A DNA stretch of 56,399 nt from Thermoproteota archaeon (GCA_015522685.1 WALU01000038.1:1-56399), one strand, 5' to 3'; shown: positions 1-8,864, counted from the first letter of the stretch. Notes: generated by a model from the sequence alone, not told the origin. Translations and numbers: made by a program.

Positions 1-547
1 CTAAGAATGTGAGGAAGAGGCCTCTATTAACTCCAATAGAAGGTCTATATATTCTAGTGGATAATTTTCTTAGAATTTTTTTTCGCTCTACGGATCCTGA
101 AATAAGTATATTATAGAAAGTATCTAAAAAGGTAGATTTTATTGTTGGGGTTCTTATTATTATCGGCCTCCAACCAGTTTCCTTTAAGATCTCTAATATG
201 TTAGAGCCTCCTTTCCCAACAACATATCCCGTCCTCTTCGCAATAATATAGACTTCATTAGTCTCATGAATGAACTTCATATCAACTATTTCAGCTTTTT
301 GAGGTATTAGATTCCTCACGAACTCTTTCGTTGAATTTTCATCCTTTAAAGGCTTGGAGGCAAGCACGATGATCTTCTTTTTCAATGCTTTTGCTGCATT
401 TGTGATGGCATCAGGTATGTCCAAGATCTCCTTAGGATTTTCGGCATATATAACCACGAAAGGCCCTTCCAACTCTACCTTAGTAATTCTAGTATAGCTA
501 GATAGATACTCTCTGACCTTCCTCTTCAATTGCTCAGCTGGTTGCAA
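1..547 (-). CDS. aCPSF1-type beta-CASP ribonuclease with KH domains (N-terminal part, runs off left edge)
   Basis: Archaeal aCPSF1 is a metallo-beta-lactamase/beta-CASP RNase acting in mRNA 3'-end formation and transcription termination. Only the N-terminal ~182 residues are inside the window. They show two KH-type segments, with the KH loop GKGG at about residues 111-114, followed by GWRP and RTPTIKS, which precede the nuclease core in this family. The frame has a stop (TAG) directly before a TTG codon at 547, and GGGGTG lies about 8-13 bases upstream, so TTG is the only reasonable start. It follows psmB on the same strand by 21 bases, a common archaeal pairing, so the two are probably co-transcribed. 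The catalytic part lies beyond the edge and cannot be checked. Confidence 0.85.
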   Translation of the reverse strand, partial: MQPAEQLKRKVREYLSSYTRITKVELEGPFVVIYAENPKEILDIPDAITNAAKALKKKIIVLASKPLKDENSTKEFVRNLIPQKAEIVDMKFIHETNEVYIIAKRTGYVVGKGGSNILEILKETGWRPIIIRTPTIKSTFLDTFYNILISGSVERKKILRKLSTRIYRPSIGVNRGLFLTFL

Positions 548-568
548 CTAGAGCGACACCCCTTTACT

Positions 569-1249
569 TTACTTGGAAAGCTCTTTCCACAGTATAGATA
601 CATCCTCCTTCGATAAAAACGTCACTCCTTTCTCCTTATCCACAACAACAACATCTATGCCATCTCCAGTCGCGGAATCTCTGGATAATGCAGCTATCAT
701 GCCCGACAGCACGAGTCTGATAGCTTTCTCTTTGCTCATCTTAGGAGAGTACCCCTCCTCAATGACTGAAATTGCTACAGGAGATCCGGATCCTGTTGCT
801 AGATAATCCTCCTCAGTAATAGTTCCAAAGAAATCTACATTAAATAAATGTGATCCTTCTCCGTCGATACCTCCTACTATAAGATGTGCCATTAGGTAGT
901 AGGGACGGTAATTCCTGAGAAGAATAGATAGAAGCTTAGCCATTCCCCTTATCTTAAGGGACCTCTCTGCATCAAGGCGATAAAGCTCAGCTGTCGCTAT
1001 TATCTGATTTACTAAATACTGCCCATCAGCAACAAGTCCTGATATTGTGGCAACAGCATAATCTGTGAGTTTTAACATTTTAACAGCTCTCTTACTGGCT
1101 ACAAAGGTTCCACTGGTAGCTCTCTTGTCCGAAGCTATAACTACACCATTCTCAAATTTGACTCCCAGAGTTGTTGTTCCTTTGAGTAAGCCCTTTAGCT
1201 CCTTGGAAAGATCTATAGATCTCCCTTCCATTTCTATATTTCTATACAT
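569..1249 (-). CDS. psmB: 20S proteasome beta subunit
   Basis: Catalytic beta subunit of the archaeal 20S proteasome, an N-terminal-nucleophile threonine protease. A propeptide of about 24 residues ends in KG before TTTLG. With that Thr as residue 1, Asp17, Arg19 and Lys33 fall where the active site needs them. The frame stays open five codons further up to a TTG at 1264, but those codons contain GGTGAT, the ribosome-binding motif used throughout this window, three bases before ATG 1249, so ATG 1249 is preferred. The 226 aa length is normal. The aCPSF1 gene follows on the same strand, and UPF0179 is divergent. Confidence 0.95.
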   Translation of the reverse strand: MYRNIEMEGRSIDLSKELKGLLKGTTTLGVKFENGVVIASDKRATSGTFVASKRAVKMLKLTDYAVATISGLVADGQYLVNQIIATAELYRLDAERSLKIRGMAKLLSILLRNYRPYYLMAHLIVGGIDGEGSHLFNVDFFGTITEEDYLATGSGSPVAISVIEEGYSPKMSKEKAIRLVLSGMIAALSRDSATGDGIDVVVVDKEKGVTFLSKEDVSILWKELSK

Positions 1250-1348
1250 ACGATCACCTTTCAAGGATATAATTGAGGGAAATATTCCCCTTTTATGTGT
1301 CGTAATCGAATTAAAAGGATTCTGTTGGATTAATATAGGTGCGCCTTG

Positions 1349-1795
1349 ATGTCTAATGATGAAACAATAAGTCTTGTTCCTTCGCGTTTAGCCTCTAAAG
1401 GTTTTAGATTTATCTTTGAAGGAATTTCGGAAGTTTGTAGAAGATGTAAGTTAAGAGCAGCATGCGTGGATGGGTTAGAGGAGAAGAGGGTATACGAAGT
1501 AATAGATGTTAACTGGAAGAAGAAATTCAGCTGTCCGCTTCATGGGGAAGTTGTGGTTGTAACCCTGAAGAAGGCCCATCTCATAGTGGCCCTTCCTCCT
1601 GGACTCATAGAAGGTGTTATTACACAATATAAGCCGATTGGATGCGAAAATATTCTATGTAAGAACTTTCCATACTGCAGTCCGGAGGGGATAAGGCAGG
1701 GAGATAAAATAAGAGTGATAAGGAAGATAGGCCCGATAGAGGAGGGATGTGACAGGGTATTGGATTATAGGTTGTACGAGGTAGAAATAAAGTAA
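1349..1795 (+). CDS. UPF0179 family cysteine-rich protein
   Basis: A 148 aa archaeal protein resembling UPF0179, whose function is unknown to me. Cysteines occur in clusters: CRRCKLRAAC near the N-terminus (about residues 32-41), one in FSCPLHGE, then CENILC and a further FPYCSP pair, a pattern that suggests a metal or iron-sulfur site. The frame has a TTG at 1346 immediately before ATG 1349; ATG is chosen, with GGTG about ten bases upstream. It is divergent from psmB and convergent with the FKBP gene. Family recognition is by overall pattern, and the metal-binding role is inference. Confidence 0.8.
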   Translation: MSNDETISLVPSRLASKGFRFIFEGISEVCRRCKLRAACVDGLEEKRVYEVIDVNWKKKFSCPLHGEVVVVTLKKAHLIVALPPGLIEGVITQYKPIGCENILCKNFPYCSPEGIRQGDKIRVIRKIGPIEEGCDRVLDYRLYEVEIK

Positions 1796-1810
1796 GATAA
1801 AGATTGATGC

Positions 1811-2557
1811 CTATTGAGATTCACTAGTGGGAGTTTCTTCCTGCTCTTGCTCCTCCTTCTTCTCCTCTTTCTCTTTCTTAGGTATCTCGAATTCCTCTAG
1901 GAATCTAACTTTCTTCACACTTTTAACATGCCTCATTATGAGGGAAAGGATTCTTATCTTCCTTGAATAGGCATCTCTTAACACGTAAGCCTTGGATGGT
2001 AGCTCAACGGTAACTACGCCTTCTTCGTTCTGCTTCACTTTTATATCCTCTGAAGGCACGTCAAATGAGTCCGCCACTATCGATCTAACTCTCCCTAACT
2101 CATCCTCTATTCTTCTCACTATTTCCCCTTCAATTAGAATTTTCTTACCAGCTAGTGGGTGATTGAAATCTACAGTCACTCTTCCTCCTGTAACTGCCTG
2201 TATCACACCTGTCTGTCTATCTATTTGAACTGTTTCTCCTACTCGTGGCTGTATACCTCCTCTCTCAAGCCTCTTGATGGAGTAGACTCTAACTTTTCCT
2301 CTCTCATAACTACCATATGCATCCTCTGGATCTAGCTCTAACTTGAACTTTTCTCCTTCATTTAGCTCTAATACCTTCTCCATTACCTTAGGAAAGAGAT
2401 CAGCTTCCCCTGGTATTACTAAGATTGGCAGGTATATGGACTTCTCGGAGTAAATACCGCTCTCCTTAGCTACCTCCTCCTTAGTTGTCTGATATACACT
2501 GCCGGTCTTTGCATCTCTAACTGTTATACTTACCAGAATGAATGGTTTGTCAGCCAA
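1811..2557 (-). CDS. FKBP-type peptidyl-prolyl cis-trans isomerase, long archaeal type
   Basis: A 248 aa SlyD/FKBP-like prolyl isomerase and likely chaperone. The FKBP core is split by an insert-in-flap domain. Core motifs include the LPILVIPGE and LNEGEKFKLELDPEDAYG segments near the front and DFNHPLAGK after the insert, the usual FKBP signature. A C-terminal extension follows (about residues 155-225), then a low-complexity Lys/Glu tail. Such long FKBPs are common in archaea. The start is TTG 2557, with GGTG eleven bases upstream and no better in-frame start before the conserved strand. It sits just downstream of rtcB on the same strand but with its own 70-base gap. Confidence 0.9.
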   Translation of the reverse strand: MADKPFILVSITVRDAKTGSVYQTTKEEVAKESGIYSEKSIYLPILVIPGEADLFPKVMEKVLELNEGEKFKLELDPEDAYGSYERGKVRVYSIKRLERGGIQPRVGETVQIDRQTGVIQAVTGGRVTVDFNHPLAGKKILIEGEIVRRIEDELGRVRSIVADSFDVPSEDIKVKQNEEGVVTVELPSKAYVLRDAYSRKIRILSLIMRHVKSVKKVRFLEEFEIPKKEKEEKKEEQEQEETPTSESQ

Positions 2558-2628
2558 TCTTGAACACCAAGTGTGGATGAAGAGATTAACATAATAAATT
2601 GATTGGTTAGTTGGCTGAATCGACTGAC

Positions 2629-5463
2629 TTAACCCTTGACGACACCCAAGGGTCTCAGCCTAGCTACAAGTCCAGCTATTCCAGCTTTATGGGTTACATT
2701 GGCGACCTCGTCCACATTTTTATAAGCTCCAGGTGCTTCCTCAGCAGCCACTGCATAGGAGGCTGGTTTTACTACTATGCCCTTCTCAGCTAACATCTGA
2801 ACTATCTGGGTTCCCCTGTAAATTCTCTTAGCCTTGGATCTGCTCATCACCCTACCAGCACCGTGTGCTGTTGTTCCGAAGGATTCCTTCATGGCTTGTG
2901 GAGTGCCCACCATCAGATAGGAGGCAGTTCCTTCAGAGCCGGGGATGAGAACTGGCTGGCCCACATCCATATAGTCTTGAGGTATTGCTGGGTGTCCTGC
3001 TGGAAAAGACCTAGTAGCCCCTTTCCTGTGGATGTATACCTTAACCCTCTTACCATCTATCTCATGCTCCTCCAGCTTAGCTATGTTATGAGTGACATCG
3101 TAAACTAACCACATACCCATGTCTTCGGCGCTCCTCCCGAATACCTTCTCAAATGACTCCCTAGCCCAGTGAGTTATCATCTGCCTGTTGGTCCAAGCGA
3201 AATTAGCGGCTCCTTTCATGGCTTTAATGTACTTCTGGGCTATATTTGAGCTTGTATAGGCGCAGATCAGTTGCTTGTCTGGAAGCTTGAAGTCCAAAGA
3301 CCTAATATTTGATAACATGATCCTCAGGTAGTCATCAGCCACTTGATGGCCGAACCCCCTGCTTCCCGTATGTATCATAGCAGTTACCTGACCCTCACGG
3401 TATATCCCCATGGCCTTAGCAACTTCCTTGTTGTATATTCTATCGACGACCTGCACCTCCAAGAAATGATTACCGCTTCCCAATGTACCAAGCTGAGGAG
3501 CTCCCCTCTCCTTGGCCCTTCTGCTTATTAGCGATGGATCAGCTCCCTCCATCATACCTCCTTCTTCAGCATGCTCCAAATCTTTCTCCCATCCATAACC
3601 ATTTTCGACAGCCCATCTAGCTCCCATAGATATGACATCATCCAACTGATGGGCGCTGAGCCTAAGCTTACCTTTACTCCCCAGCCCAGATGGAACATTG
3701 GAAAATAACGCATCTACGAGCTGCTTTATCTTAGATTTCACTTCTTGTTCTGTTAGATCTGTTCTTATGAGCCTAACTCCGCAGTTGTGCACGATCATTC
3801 CGTTGGCTATAAAGTTGTGGGCTTTATGGTCGACACCAACATCGTAGAACTCCCTGTAGGAGGGCCTGATCCTCTCAACCCTCTCAACCCTCTCGATGAC
3901 CATGCCTCCCCTCAGCCCATAGGCATTGACGAACTCTTCGAAGGTGGGGAATCCCTTGGGAGGCCTTGCATCCTCCGTTGGGTGGTAGAGGGACCTCTCG
4001 ACGAACCTCTTATTCACAATCCCCTTGACAGACTCGTAAGCTTCCTTCAGGCTCCCGCTCCTCCTGTGAACCTCCCTTGCCCTTTCAGCGGCTGCCCTCC
4101 TGATCTCCTTCACTCTCTCCTTCCTGACCAGGTATGCGTATGCCCACAGACCCCTCTCCTTCTTCCTAGGGTCGTACTCATACCCTATCCTCCCTAGGAA
4201 GGTCCTTATGTTATCATCGCCCTCCATAGCCAGCCTGTAGGCGACGCTACTCTCTATAGTCCTGACCCTGTAGGTGAGGCTTGAGATCCCGAACTCCGCC
4301 AGCAGCCCGGCTATATCCCTCAGGTAGCTCAGGAGATTCTCTTCAAGCTCTGCCCTCTTGTGCTGGGTCAGGTGTATCGGGAGAGGGGTGTACCTCTTGA
4401 AGATCGCCGTGCTTCCATCGACGCCGAAGAGACCCGCGAGGAAGTTCCTCTTTATCCAGAGAGGGCCTTTCCTTATCCACTCTGGAATGGAGAAGGGAAC
4501 CTCTGCCTTCTTTCCCCTGGGCATTCCGAGCCTCTCCATCAGGAGGGCGAAGGATCTGCTTGCCACCCTGAGCTCCGAGTTATCACTTCTCCTCATATAG
4601 AGGCTCGCTCTTATCCCAAGCCTCCTTAAATCCCTCTGAACCTCCTCCAGTGTATTTTTCAGGCCGTAGAAGGAGATGTGAAGCCTCCCTGACATCTCTC
4701 CCAAGTGACCATCTCCCATGGCGAAGCCAAGCAGCCTCGCTATCGTTCCGAGCTTCGGATCCTCCCAGCGCAGCGGTAGAAGACCTCTCTCCTTCAGGTA
4801 CCTCCTGACATGGGGATCATCAAAGGAGCTTTCGTCGAGCAGCACTCCGTTTCTCTCTTCATACTCCACGCCCTCGAACGGGTAGACGACAATGGAATCG
4901 CCTTCCTTAAGCTGGCCCATCTGCCTGTATCCCTTAGGAGTCATGACCGGATGATCGGCGCTGCCCTCGAGCAACCGGCCAGTCTCGGTGATCAGCCTGA
5001 CTGCGAGCTCATCTGCCTCCCTTTTAGCTATGAAGAGCAGGTCTGAGTAGTCGTTATGACCCTCCTCAGCATCATACACTCTGAGGCCATGAGGCCTCTT
5101 GGGGAGATCCTCCAGCCTGATCCTGAAGCCATGCTCCGTCAGGACCTCTGAGTCTGGAGAGAGGCAGTTGATATCAAAGCCCACACCTCCAGGGCTTATT
5201 ATCCCCTCATAAGCATCAAAGGCAGCAACTCCACCTATTGGGAATCCATATCCCTGATGAATGTCTGGCATCGCTATAGCGTACTTGTATATCCCGGGAA
5301 GCATCGCTACATTTGCTAGCTGATCTACAGCACCCCTCTCCACATATTTTATGAGCTTCTCATTGGCGAACACAAGTCCGGGAACCCTCATACCATGCTT
5401 ATATTCCTTAGGAAGCTCCCATCTTACCTCATCTAATTTTTTGAAGAGGGATTCGGCGCCCAA
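2629..5463 (-). CDS. rtcB: RtcB tRNA-splicing ligase interrupted by an intein
   Basis: RtcB is the GTP/Mn-dependent ligase that joins tRNA exon halves (2',3'-cyclic phosphate to 5'-OH) after intron cleavage. The 944-codon frame is an N-extein (residues 1-99), an intein (100-560) and a C-extein (561-944). Joined exteins give a 483 aa protein, the normal RtcB size. Visible motifs are MPDIHQGYGFPIGGVA, GGVGFDIN then CGVR across the splice junction, LGSGNHFLE, HTGSRGFGH and the nucleotidylated-His motif AHGAGRVMSR. The start is TTG 5463, three bases after GGTGAT; a TATA-like box lies at 5492-5502. Archease, the usual RtcB partner, is at about 33.4 kb, and the splicing endonuclease at 25.5 kb. Confidence 0.96.
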   Translation of the reverse strand: MGAESLFKKLDEVRWELPKEYKHGMRVPGLVFANEKLIKYVERGAVDQLANVAMLPGIYKYAIAMPDIHQGYGFPIGGVAAFDAYEGIISPGGVGFDINCLSPDSEVLTEHGFRIRLEDLPKRPHGLRVYDAEEGHNDYSDLLFIAKREADELAVRLITETGRLLEGSADHPVMTPKGYRQMGQLKEGDSIVVYPFEGVEYEERNGVLLDESSFDDPHVRRYLKERGLLPLRWEDPKLGTIARLLGFAMGDGHLGEMSGRLHISFYGLKNTLEEVQRDLRRLGIRASLYMRRSDNSELRVASRSFALLMERLGMPRGKKAEVPFSIPEWIRKGPLWIKRNFLAGLFGVDGSTAIFKRYTPLPIHLTQHKRAELEENLLSYLRDIAGLLAEFGISSLTYRVRTIESSVAYRLAMEGDDNIRTFLGRIGYEYDPRKKERGLWAYAYLVRKERVKEIRRAAAERAREVHRRSGSLKEAYESVKGIVNKRFVERSLYHPTEDARPPKGFPTFEEFVNAYGLRGGMVIERVERVERIRPSYREFYDVGVDHKAHNFIANGMIVHNCGVRLIRTDLTEQEVKSKIKQLVDALFSNVPSGLGSKGKLRLSAHQLDDVISMGARWAVENGYGWEKDLEHAEEGGMMEGADPSLISRRAKERGAPQLGTLGSGNHFLEVQVVDRIYNKEVAKAMGIYREGQVTAMIHTGSRGFGHQVADDYLRIMLSNIRSLDFKLPDKQLICAYTSSNIAQKYIKAMKGAANFAWTNRQMITHWARESFEKVFGRSAEDMGMWLVYDVTHNIAKLEEHEIDGKRVKVYIHRKGATRSFPAGHPAIPQDYMDVGQPVLIPGSEGTASYLMVGTPQAMKESFGTTAHGAGRVMSRSKAKRIYRGTQIVQMLAEKGIVVKPASYAVAAEEAPGAYKNVDEVANVTHKAGIAGLVARLRPLGVVKG
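3784..5166 (-). mobile_element. RtcB intein with LAGLIDADG homing endonuclease
   Basis: A 461-residue intein inside rtcB. It begins with Cys (CLSPDSEVL, splicing block A), has a block-B-like SADHPVMT, and ends with YDVGVDHKAHNFIANG and VHN followed by Cys, the C-terminal splicing blocks. Two LAGLIDADG-type motifs, LLGFAMGDG and LAGLFGVDG, mark a homing endonuclease domain in the middle. A sampled line inside the intein is about 60% G+C, clearly above neighbouring genes (one sampled line elsewhere is 48%), which fits recent arrival by horizontal transfer. It splits the conserved metal-binding segment at GFDIN/CGVR. Splicing residues look intact, so it is probably functional. Confidence 0.95.
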
Positions 5464-6089
5464 TTTATCACCGTGATATAGGGGGGCTAGGGGTATTTAA
5501 GGTTCCATGAATTTCCTAGTATTTATTGATTATTAAGTCAGCGAATTGCGCCAACAGTGCTCTTTCCCGCCTCTCATCGCTCATAGTCTCTTCTTATCAT
5601 CTGATTCACTTACCCTTATAAATCTAGGCCAATATAAGAATATATCTGAAGATATTAAGAAATTATCCTGATTTTTTGTTTAAATGTTTATTTATAATAG
5701 CGTGTTCTGGTATTTTTGCACGCACGTGCTGCCTCAATTTCATCCCAATAGAGGAATTTCTTCCACAAGTTCTAACATTAGATACGGAAGATGGAATTAT
5801 TCCAATAGTTCCAATAGATCATTCCATATGCAATAATCAACTTTTAAAGCTATACAAATAGATCAAGAAACACGCAGTTTTATACAGAAGGATAATGTAT
5901 GTTTAAAATTATGAAGACTAATCTAAGTAACCTCGCTCTCATCAGAGCGCTATCAAAATCGTTCCTACACTATGCACCGCGCCTCCTCAATTCCGATAGA
6001 AAACAAGGTTTTAGTAACTAGTTTCTCTGATGATCTCGATAATTATCCTATCTATCCTAACATAGACTAAAAGTATCCACTTAGAGGAA
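5464..6089. other. 626-base region without a convincing gene
   Basis: Apart from the rtcB promoter at its left end, this A+T-rich stretch holds no open frame I would defend; the longest (5676-5861, plus strand) shows no recognisable features. One perfect six-pair hairpin with a four-base loop lies at 5934-5949. The stretch separates housekeeping genes from the methyltransferase/toxin-antitoxin island, so it could be eroded accessory DNA. Confidence 0.5.
5492..5502 (-). promoter_or_regulatory. TATA box of rtcB
   Basis: Read on the minus strand, CCTTAAATACC lies about 34 bases before the TTG start. Transcription would begin near 5471, so the message would carry the GGTGAT ribosome site almost at its 5' end. 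Confidence 0.6.
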
Positions 6090-7370
6090 TCATCTATTCT
6101 TAACCAGTATAACTATACACTCAGAGTTTATGGTGCTTACGGAGTCACCTTTTACATTGGGAGGACTGCTTCTCTTAGGGAGCCTTTTTGAGGGAATCTG
6201 TCTAACTATAGTTTTAATGTGAGAGAAGTCTCTTTCTTCAAAGAGTTCAGCGATTATGATATCCATAGGTACCTTTATCTTCTTCACTGTTCTATTACCC
6301 ACCACCATGCATATACGAGCGTTCTCTTTCGTAACTCTATCAATCTCATCTACAGTCTTATTAAAGTCGAAGAAGAAGGAATAGACATCTAAGGCTCTCT
6401 TCTCATCTCTTTCAGATATTTTATCGAGCACCTCATAGAGGGTTTCGGATGAAACATCACTTCTAATCCTTTTGCGCCTAATTCCTCCTAGCGAAATCTT
6501 ATCGATCTTTCTGATAAGCTTATAATCATAGCCTAACCATTGGAGTGTGAGCCTAGAAAACTGACCATAGGCAACTGTAGTCCTAGAATCGCCATAAGGA
6601 GGAGATGTAGCGATGAAGTCTATAGAGTTTTCTGAGATGGAGGTTCTACTTCTTATATCCTCCATCAGTACTCTAGTCCAGAGTCCCCCTCTCTTCAATT
6701 TCTCTGCATCTATTGATGAGTAAAACTCATGCATCATTCCGATGTTTCTCTCAGAGATTTCTAGGAACGTAGAGAAAGCATCTGGGTTCCAAGTTTTCAG
6801 CTTCTTTTCCGGAATCCTGAATAATTTATACTCTCCGCTCCTCGTATTGCTAACCTTCCTAACCGTCTCGGAAAAAGCTACATAGAAGAATTCCCTAATA
6901 TCTTCATCCTTTATTTGATCTAATATTTGTTTTATATACGCTAATTCCTTTATAACTTTAGGTTTAAACCAGTACTCTATATTAAAGAAGTTTGGAGCCT
7001 CTATGTCACGTAATTCCTCTGGATAAAGTCTCGCCTCCCATATTTTCTCACTTATTCGACCAAATTCCCTCCTAAGCTCCTTAGGATTAATAGGGGTCGT
7101 TTTCACCTTGCTCAAGAGGATAGCGAGGGGATTTATGTCCACACCGTATGAGTTAATGTTGTGAAGGAGAGATTCCACTAATACAGTTCCTGATCCGCAG
7201 AAGGGATCTAAATTCGCTTTAGAGTTTTTTCCATATTCCTCTATCAGCCTCCTAGCTATCTGAGGTAGCATCATAGCTGGATATATGTGGATCCCATGTA
7301 TTGAGATCTTTGATGTTTCCCCTACGAAGTCCCACGATGAATCCCTAACTCTCTTCTTCAAATGGATCAT
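6090..7370 (-). CDS. Orphan amino-DNA methyltransferase (N4-cytosine or N6-adenine)
   Basis: SAM-dependent DNA methylase, 426 aa. The SAM-binding motif DPFCGSGT is at residues 55-62 and the catalytic motif TSPPYGDS at 255-262, so the order is binding motif first and catalytic motif second. SPPY with Ser is typical of exocyclic-amino, often N4-cytosine, methylases. About 190 residues lie between the motifs and may hold target recognition. The ATG at 7370 is used. No restriction endonuclease is recognisable within 5 kb on either side, so this is a solitary methylase or the remnant of a restriction-modification system. It lies next to a toxin-antitoxin pair, and together they form the clearest accessory island in the window. 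The exact base methylated cannot be read from the sequence. Confidence 0.85.
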   Translation of the reverse strand: MIHLKKRVRDSSWDFVGETSKISIHGIHIYPAMMLPQIARRLIEEYGKNSKANLDPFCGSGTVLVESLLHNINSYGVDINPLAILLSKVKTTPINPKELRREFGRISEKIWEARLYPEELRDIEAPNFFNIEYWFKPKVIKELAYIKQILDQIKDEDIREFFYVAFSETVRKVSNTRSGEYKLFRIPEKKLKTWNPDAFSTFLEISERNIGMMHEFYSSIDAEKLKRGGLWTRVLMEDIRSRTSISENSIDFIATSPPYGDSRTTVAYGQFSRLTLQWLGYDYKLIRKIDKISLGGIRRKRIRSDVSSETLYEVLDKISERDEKRALDVYSFFFDFNKTVDEIDRVTKENARICMVVGNRTVKKIKVPMDIIIAELFEERDFSHIKTIVRQIPSKRLPKRSSPPNVKGDSVSTINSECIVILVKNR

Positions 7371-7540
7371 TTTGGGTACCTGTCTGTCTTATTTTCTTCT
7401 CCAGCTCTTCTATCACAGCCATTATTCTTCTAGCTTCTACAAAATCTTTCTCTCTTCTCCTCAGCTATTAGATGCATACAATTGCATTCCTATGGGATAA
7501 GCTTACATCTTATCAATTGAGGAAGCTCGCAGCGACTACA

Positions 7541-8053
7541 TTACAATGCATCATGATGTAACATGCGATCCCTATCAATTTGCCTCTTCAGCTCCTTTAA
7601 CCTGGGAATTGCATTAGGAAATCTCATCTCTAAGTATTCCCAATCCAGCTCGTGAATTCTCAGCAGCTCCATTATATCCTCCTCATCCCTCGCTCTCCCA
7701 GTCATTTTGGTTAATATGAGATCTTCCAGCCTGGGGACTTGAATCCTAACTTTCCCTACTCCGATCCTGCGAACTCCCTCCTTCAAAACTTCAATGGGAA
7801 TTCCGTTCACGTCTCTGGTGTAGACATCGACCTTAAAGCCTGATGGGGTGTAAAAGAACCCTTTGAATTTTCTAAAGCCCAGTTTTAGGAGATCATTGGG
7901 CTCTAAAGATATTAGCGCTATATCTATATCTTGAGTTGCTCTGTATCTCCAGCCTAGGTATGCTAGGATGGCCACAGCCCCGACGAATATTATACTATCA
8001 TTCAAGAGCTTGGCTATTTCCTCAACCTCGGACTTCAGCAACCTCACTCCCAT
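7541..8053 (-). CDS. Nucleotidyltransferase-fold protein, AbiEii-like toxin candidate
   Basis: A 170 aa protein with a minimal nucleotidyltransferase signature, GAVAILAYLGWRYRATQDID (residues 25-44), then a second acidic residue in FKVDVYTRD, as in AbiEii/DUF1814-type enzymes that inactivate translation by modifying tRNA or other targets. A conserved-looking PRLEDLILTKMTGRARDEED segment follows, typical of these proteins. It overlaps the upstream gene by 32 bases, so the two are translationally coupled. Toxin function is inferred from fold and operon; some such proteins have other roles. ATG 8053 is the start. No membrane segments are seen. Confidence 0.75.
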   Translation of the reverse strand: MGVRLLKSEVEEIAKLLNDSIIFVGAVAILAYLGWRYRATQDIDIALISLEPNDLLKLGFRKFKGFFYTPSGFKVDVYTRDVNGIPIEVLKEGVRRIGVGKVRIQVPRLEDLILTKMTGRARDEEDIMELLRIHELDWEYLEMRFPNAIPRLKELKRQIDRDRMLHHDAL

Positions 8054-8828
8054 ATTTCATCCCCTCTAGATCCTCTAGGACCTTCCTAACGATTTCAACC
8101 GGATACCTAGCATTCACTACAACCATTTCAGGCTTGAGCATCTCGATAGCTAAGGCATCCAAGGTGGATCTTCCACCCCTCGCTAGGGAGTCCAAATGCA
8201 CCCTGAACTCATTTATATCTCCGAATGGAGGAAGCAGTGCTACATCAGCCTCTGAAACAGGAGATGGGCTGAAGCCTAGAGATCTCAGATAGATTTCCTT
8301 CCTTCTGAAATCATCTGGATAGATGAATGTTCCTCTACCTAAGGGATAGATGTAAAGGGTCTTTGGTACCTGGTAACTGGTAAGCCTGTAAGCTGCATAG
8401 TCAAGGGTTATGAAGCCTTCTAATTCCTTCTCGGCAACTTCTGCATCTCCTTTGAACCCAATTCCATACTTAAGGGAAAGAAGAGATGGAAAGAGCTTCT
8501 CTAAAACTCTTGCAGGCTGTTCAATACATTCTTTGAAGACCACATAGCCATCGTACCTCTCTGCTAGACCTATTCTCTCCAATAGCTCTAAATCAACGCC
8601 CTTAGCTAAGGCATCAGATGCTTTAACTCTCCTCTGAAGGATTTGAGCTCTAGCTACGTTGAGCCAGAGTTCATCACTCACCATGAGACGGAGGATCTCT
8701 GCGTCAGGTAAGAAATACCTTCCTCCAGCTGTTCTCCTAGCAGCGAGCCTCCCAGATAAGATCCATCGTCTTAAAGTTGGATAACTGATTCCTAATAGCT
8801 TGGCTCCGGTCCCGGGTCTAATTAACAT
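8022..8828 (-). CDS. HTH DNA-binding protein, AbiEi-like antitoxin candidate
   Basis: A 268 aa protein. Residues 1-50 form a MerR/excisionase-type helix-turn-helix (GAKLLGISYPTLRRWILSG, then a wing RRTAGGRYFLPDAEI). The remainder is an alpha/beta region without a motif I can name; its position directly before, and overlapping, an AbiEii-like nucleotidyltransferase suggests the antitoxin/repressor of a type IV toxin-antitoxin pair. Classical AbiEi antitoxins carry a winged helix instead, so the domain make-up is unusual. A TATA box at 8857-8864 is placed so that the message starts about six bases before ATG 8828, making it nearly leaderless. No separate operator was identified. Confidence 0.65.
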   Translation of the reverse strand: MLIRPGTGAKLLGISYPTLRRWILSGRLAARRTAGGRYFLPDAEILRLMVSDELWLNVARAQILQRRVKASDALAKGVDLELLERIGLAERYDGYVVFKECIEQPARVLEKLFPSLLSLKYGIGFKGDAEVAEKELEGFITLDYAAYRLTSYQVPKTLYIYPLGRGTFIYPDDFRRKEIYLRSLGFSPSPVSEADVALLPPFGDINEFRVHLDSLARGGRSTLDALAIEMLKPEMVVVNARYPVEIVRKVLEDLEGMKYGSEVAEVRG

Positions 8829-8856
8829 GTCATATCGATCAAAAATGAATTATTTG

Positions 8857-8864
8857 ATATATAA
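8857..8864 (-). promoter_or_regulatory. TATA box of the toxin-antitoxin operon
   Basis: TTATATAT on the minus strand, centred 32 bases before ATG 8828; the transcript would be nearly leaderless. Confidence 0.6.

Noticed and set aside
2611..5046. Several plus-strand frames of 60-136 codons across rtcB
   Set aside because: All are shadows of the rtcB/intein frame; the longer ones fall in the GC-rich intein, where stops are rarer.
5530..5600. Possible C/D box guide RNA on the minus strand (ATGATAA ... GCGATGA ... CTGA)
   Set aside because: Both C-type boxes have a mismatch and the terminal stem is weak, so the case is not good enough to list as an RNA gene.
5676..5861. 61-codon plus-strand frame in the gap after rtcB
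   Set aside because: No ribosome site, no recognisable pattern and flanked by non-coding sequence; likely chance.
7371..7480. Short frame (from an internal ATG, reading MAVIEELEKKIRQTG) just before the methyltransferase
   Set aside because: Only 25 codons, overlaps the methyltransferase start and has no ribosome site; could be a remnant but not supportable.
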